Shown piece after piece: positions 5,735 through 7,000 of a stretch of DNA of 7,000 nucleotides. Within the stretch, counting starts at the first letter, position 1. Every line of letters starts with the position of its first letter. The notes beneath the pieces are model-generated. The model did not search any database and was not told the DNA's origin. It saw only the letters and a program-made list of their open reading frames with translations. A program made the position numbers and the translations under genes. Source of the DNA: an uncultured Catenibacterium sp. (lineage in GTDB: Bacteria > Bacillota_I > Bacilli_A > Erysipelotrichales > Coprobacillaceae); contig CAAFPB010000424.1 of assembly GCA_900764725.1 (NCBI GenBank), positions 1 through 7,000 on the forward strand, given 5' to 3'.

Positions 5735-6969
5735 AGATCACCTCCTAGACCTTCCATTAATCTCCTTAATTCTTCTTGATCCTGTGCACTGACTTCTACA
5801 GGCTTAGTTTCTTTTTTCTTTGTAGTCTTCTTAATTGTTTTTTGAGGTTTATTGTTTTGAACCTCGTTGTACGCATCACGCGCATTCTTTAATCCTTTTC
5901 TGACCCATGAAGCACCAATCGTTTCACAATAGTTCTTATCTAGTCGTCCATTACTTCTACCTAAGACATATTCTATCAACATATTAGTGACTGCAGGAGT
6001 GAGACCCATAGCCATCAATGATTCCGCAATATTGAGATCATGAAGAGCTGGTTCTTTTCCTCCCTGCTTATTCTTTAATAATTGATAAGGTGAGATTGTC
6101 TCAAGATATCTAAAGTGTTTATTTAAAGCATCATTATCTGTCTGTGGTGAAGCATGCTGGATAGGCTGAGTATGATAGACTTCTTTTAGTGAACTTGCTG
6201 AATCAGCACTATAATAACGTTTTGCTTGTTCTACTAATGCTTTACGATTAAACTTACCTTCCACAATTGTATCCTTGACCATTAATGCGAGAGATAATTG
6301 ATCAATCGCATAAAGCGTCGCAATCTGTTTGATTGTATCTTCATTACGATTCACTATTTTCATAGGAACCTGATAATCCTTTAATGTTTCATAGAAGAGA
6401 GTGAGATCATAGTTAATCACTGGACGTGCACTTTCTTCTTCTTGATATCCTGCTTCATGTCTTAATGGTTTATTTTGTGATAAATCAATTGTGAAGACAT
6501 CTTCAAAGCGTGATGTGACTTCTTCATATTCAGTGTTTTTTTCTAGTCCTGAACGGAAGTAATTCTTTGTTTTTGTATATTCTTCTACGCCTATTGTTTT
6601 TTGTAATAGACCTGCAAGTATCTGATTTCTAAAAAATGCATTGACAGAAAGTGGTGTCATTAAGTGAAAGATATAAACACCCTGTCCTTCTGATTCTTTA
6701 TAGTAGGATTTAAGAAGACTTAAGCCTTCTAGTGTCTTTCTTGCTTGATCTAGTTCTTCTAGATCTAGACTTAAAGCCATAGTTAAGCGACTGATAGCAC
6801 AAGGCTGATGGAAATGACGCATACGCATAGATTCTACATTCAAATACATATATAAGCTATAAGCCTGTGTTTTAAGTAATGGAGCATATAAATAAGTGAG
6901 AATATCACAATCATTAGAACTTAATGGTAATGAGCGTTCACTTAAATAAACATCTGTTGCATATAACAT
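5731..6969 (-). CDS. dnaB: Replication initiation and membrane attachment protein DnaB (DnaD/DnaB family)
   Basis: This is the Bacillus-type DnaB, a co-loader of the replicative helicase and not the helicase itself. It acts with DnaA, DnaD and DnaI and in Bacillus is linked to membrane attachment of the origin. The 412 aa are somewhat shorter than the roughly 470 in B. subtilis. The N-terminal winged-helix part (about 1-120) includes LSSNDCDILTYLYAPLL (16-32) and ends near FFRNQILAGLL. The C-terminal helical domain (about 290-370) contains YCETIGASW (347-355), the YxxxIxxxW signature (Y347, I351, W355) of the DnaD/DnaB family. A lysine-rich linker (373-389, with KKTTKKK) and a short acidic tail ending in MEGLGGDL complete it. 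No membrane segment is evident. The ATG at 6969 is preceded by GGTGG (6976-6980) six bases upstream; the adapter begins right after, so the promoter and any upstream gene such as nrdR are not seen. Confidence 0.9.
   Translation of the reverse strand: MLYATDVYLSERSLPLSSNDCDILTYLYAPLLKTQAYSLYMYLNVESMRMRHFHQPCAISRLTMALSLDLEELDQARKTLEGLSLLKSYYKESEGQGVYIFHLMTPLSVNAFFRNQILAGLLQKTIGVEEYTKTKNYFRSGLEKNTEYEEVTSRFEDVFTIDLSQNKPLRHEAGYQEEESARPVINYDLTLFYETLKDYQVPMKIVNRNEDTIKQIATLYAIDQLSLALMVKDTIVEGKFNRKALVEQAKRYYSADSASSLKEVYHTQPIQHASPQTDNDALNKHFRYLETISPYQLLKNKQGGKEPALHDLNIAESLMAMGLTPAVTNMLIEYVLGRSNGRLDKNYCETIGASWVRKGLKNARDAYNEVQNNKPQKTIKKTTKKKETKPVEVSAQDQEELRRLMEGLGGDL
5736..5746 (-). promoter_or_regulatory. 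Very strong ribosome binding site of dnaI, inside dnaB
   Basis: AGGAGGTGATC on the minus strand is complementary over 11 bases to the typical 3' end of bacterial 16S rRNA. It lies in the last codons of dnaB. Spacing from AGGAGG is six bases to the first ATG (5734) and nine to the second (5731), so either could be used, and initiation at the upstream one gives the ATGA overlap. Confidence 0.88.
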
Positions 6970-6975
6970 CTTATT

Positions 6976-6980
6976 CCACC
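6976..6980 (-). promoter_or_regulatory. Ribosome binding site of dnaB
   Basis: GGTGG lies six bases before the dnaB ATG. It is the last genomic sequence before the adapter, so the full site may extend beyond what is visible. Confidence 0.6.
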
Positions 6981-7000
6981 AGATCGGAAGAGCACACGTC
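6981..7000 (+). other. Illumina TruSeq adapter (artefact)
   Basis: These 20 bases are the start of the TruSeq adapter, beginning AGATCGGAAGAGC, and are the reverse complement of the bases at the left end. They are not genomic. The same adapter facing inward from both ends shows that the sequence is bounded by library construction, not by biology. Confidence 0.97.

Noticed and set aside
23..6980. A new defence system, mobile element, CRISPR array or other undescribed cassette.
   Set aside because: Nearly all of the insert is accounted for by conserved core genes and their regulatory sites. I saw no direct-repeat arrays, transposase, integrase or tRNA gene, and no gene-free stretch over 300 bases.

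Overview
The window carries a stretch of chromosomal housekeeping genes from an AT-rich Gram-positive bacterium. All real genes are read on the minus strand. A thrS preceded by a T-box, a Bacillus-type dnaB-dnaI primosome pair, the pfkA-pyk glycolytic pair and GGAGG-type ribosome binding sites all point to Bacillota. A threonyl-tRNA synthetase without the N-terminal TGS domain would fit an Erysipelotrichia-like or Mollicutes-related gut lineage. That placement is inference, and no taxonomic search was possible. Tryptophan is read from TGG and the genes stop at TAA or TGA in the usual way, so nothing suggests a non-standard code.

Both ends of the sequence are not biological. Positions 1-22 and 6981-7000 are the same Illumina TruSeq adapter in inverted orientation, so the genomic insert is 23-6980 and this is probably a whole contig or amplified fragment with untrimmed ends.

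Reading in the direction of transcription, from right to left: dnaB (replication initiation and membrane attachment, 5731-6969) overlaps dnaI (helicase loader, 4838-5734) by ATGA. A strong promoter whose -35 box overlaps the dnaI stop codon then drives pfkA (3784-4743) and, after 68 nt, pyk (2285-3715), which closes with a perfect intrinsic terminator. Next come a sigma-A-type promoter, a complete T-box riboswitch with a threonine (ACU) specifier and mutually exclusive antiterminator and terminator, and thrS (221-1978) with its own terminator. Last, a TATAAT promoter leads into the first 26 codons of a gamma-glutamyl kinase (proB), cut off by the adapter.

The genes form separate functional units: loading of the replicative helicase (dnaB, dnaI), the two allosterically controlled kinase steps of glycolysis (pfkA, pyk), threonine charging controlled by uncharged tRNA-Thr (T-box, thrS), and the first step of proline synthesis (proB). 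I found no mobile element, CRISPR array, defence locus or other new system. The strongest oddity is that the dnaI product keeps its family fold signatures but has lost a recognisable Walker A P-loop and other AAA+ ATPase residues.
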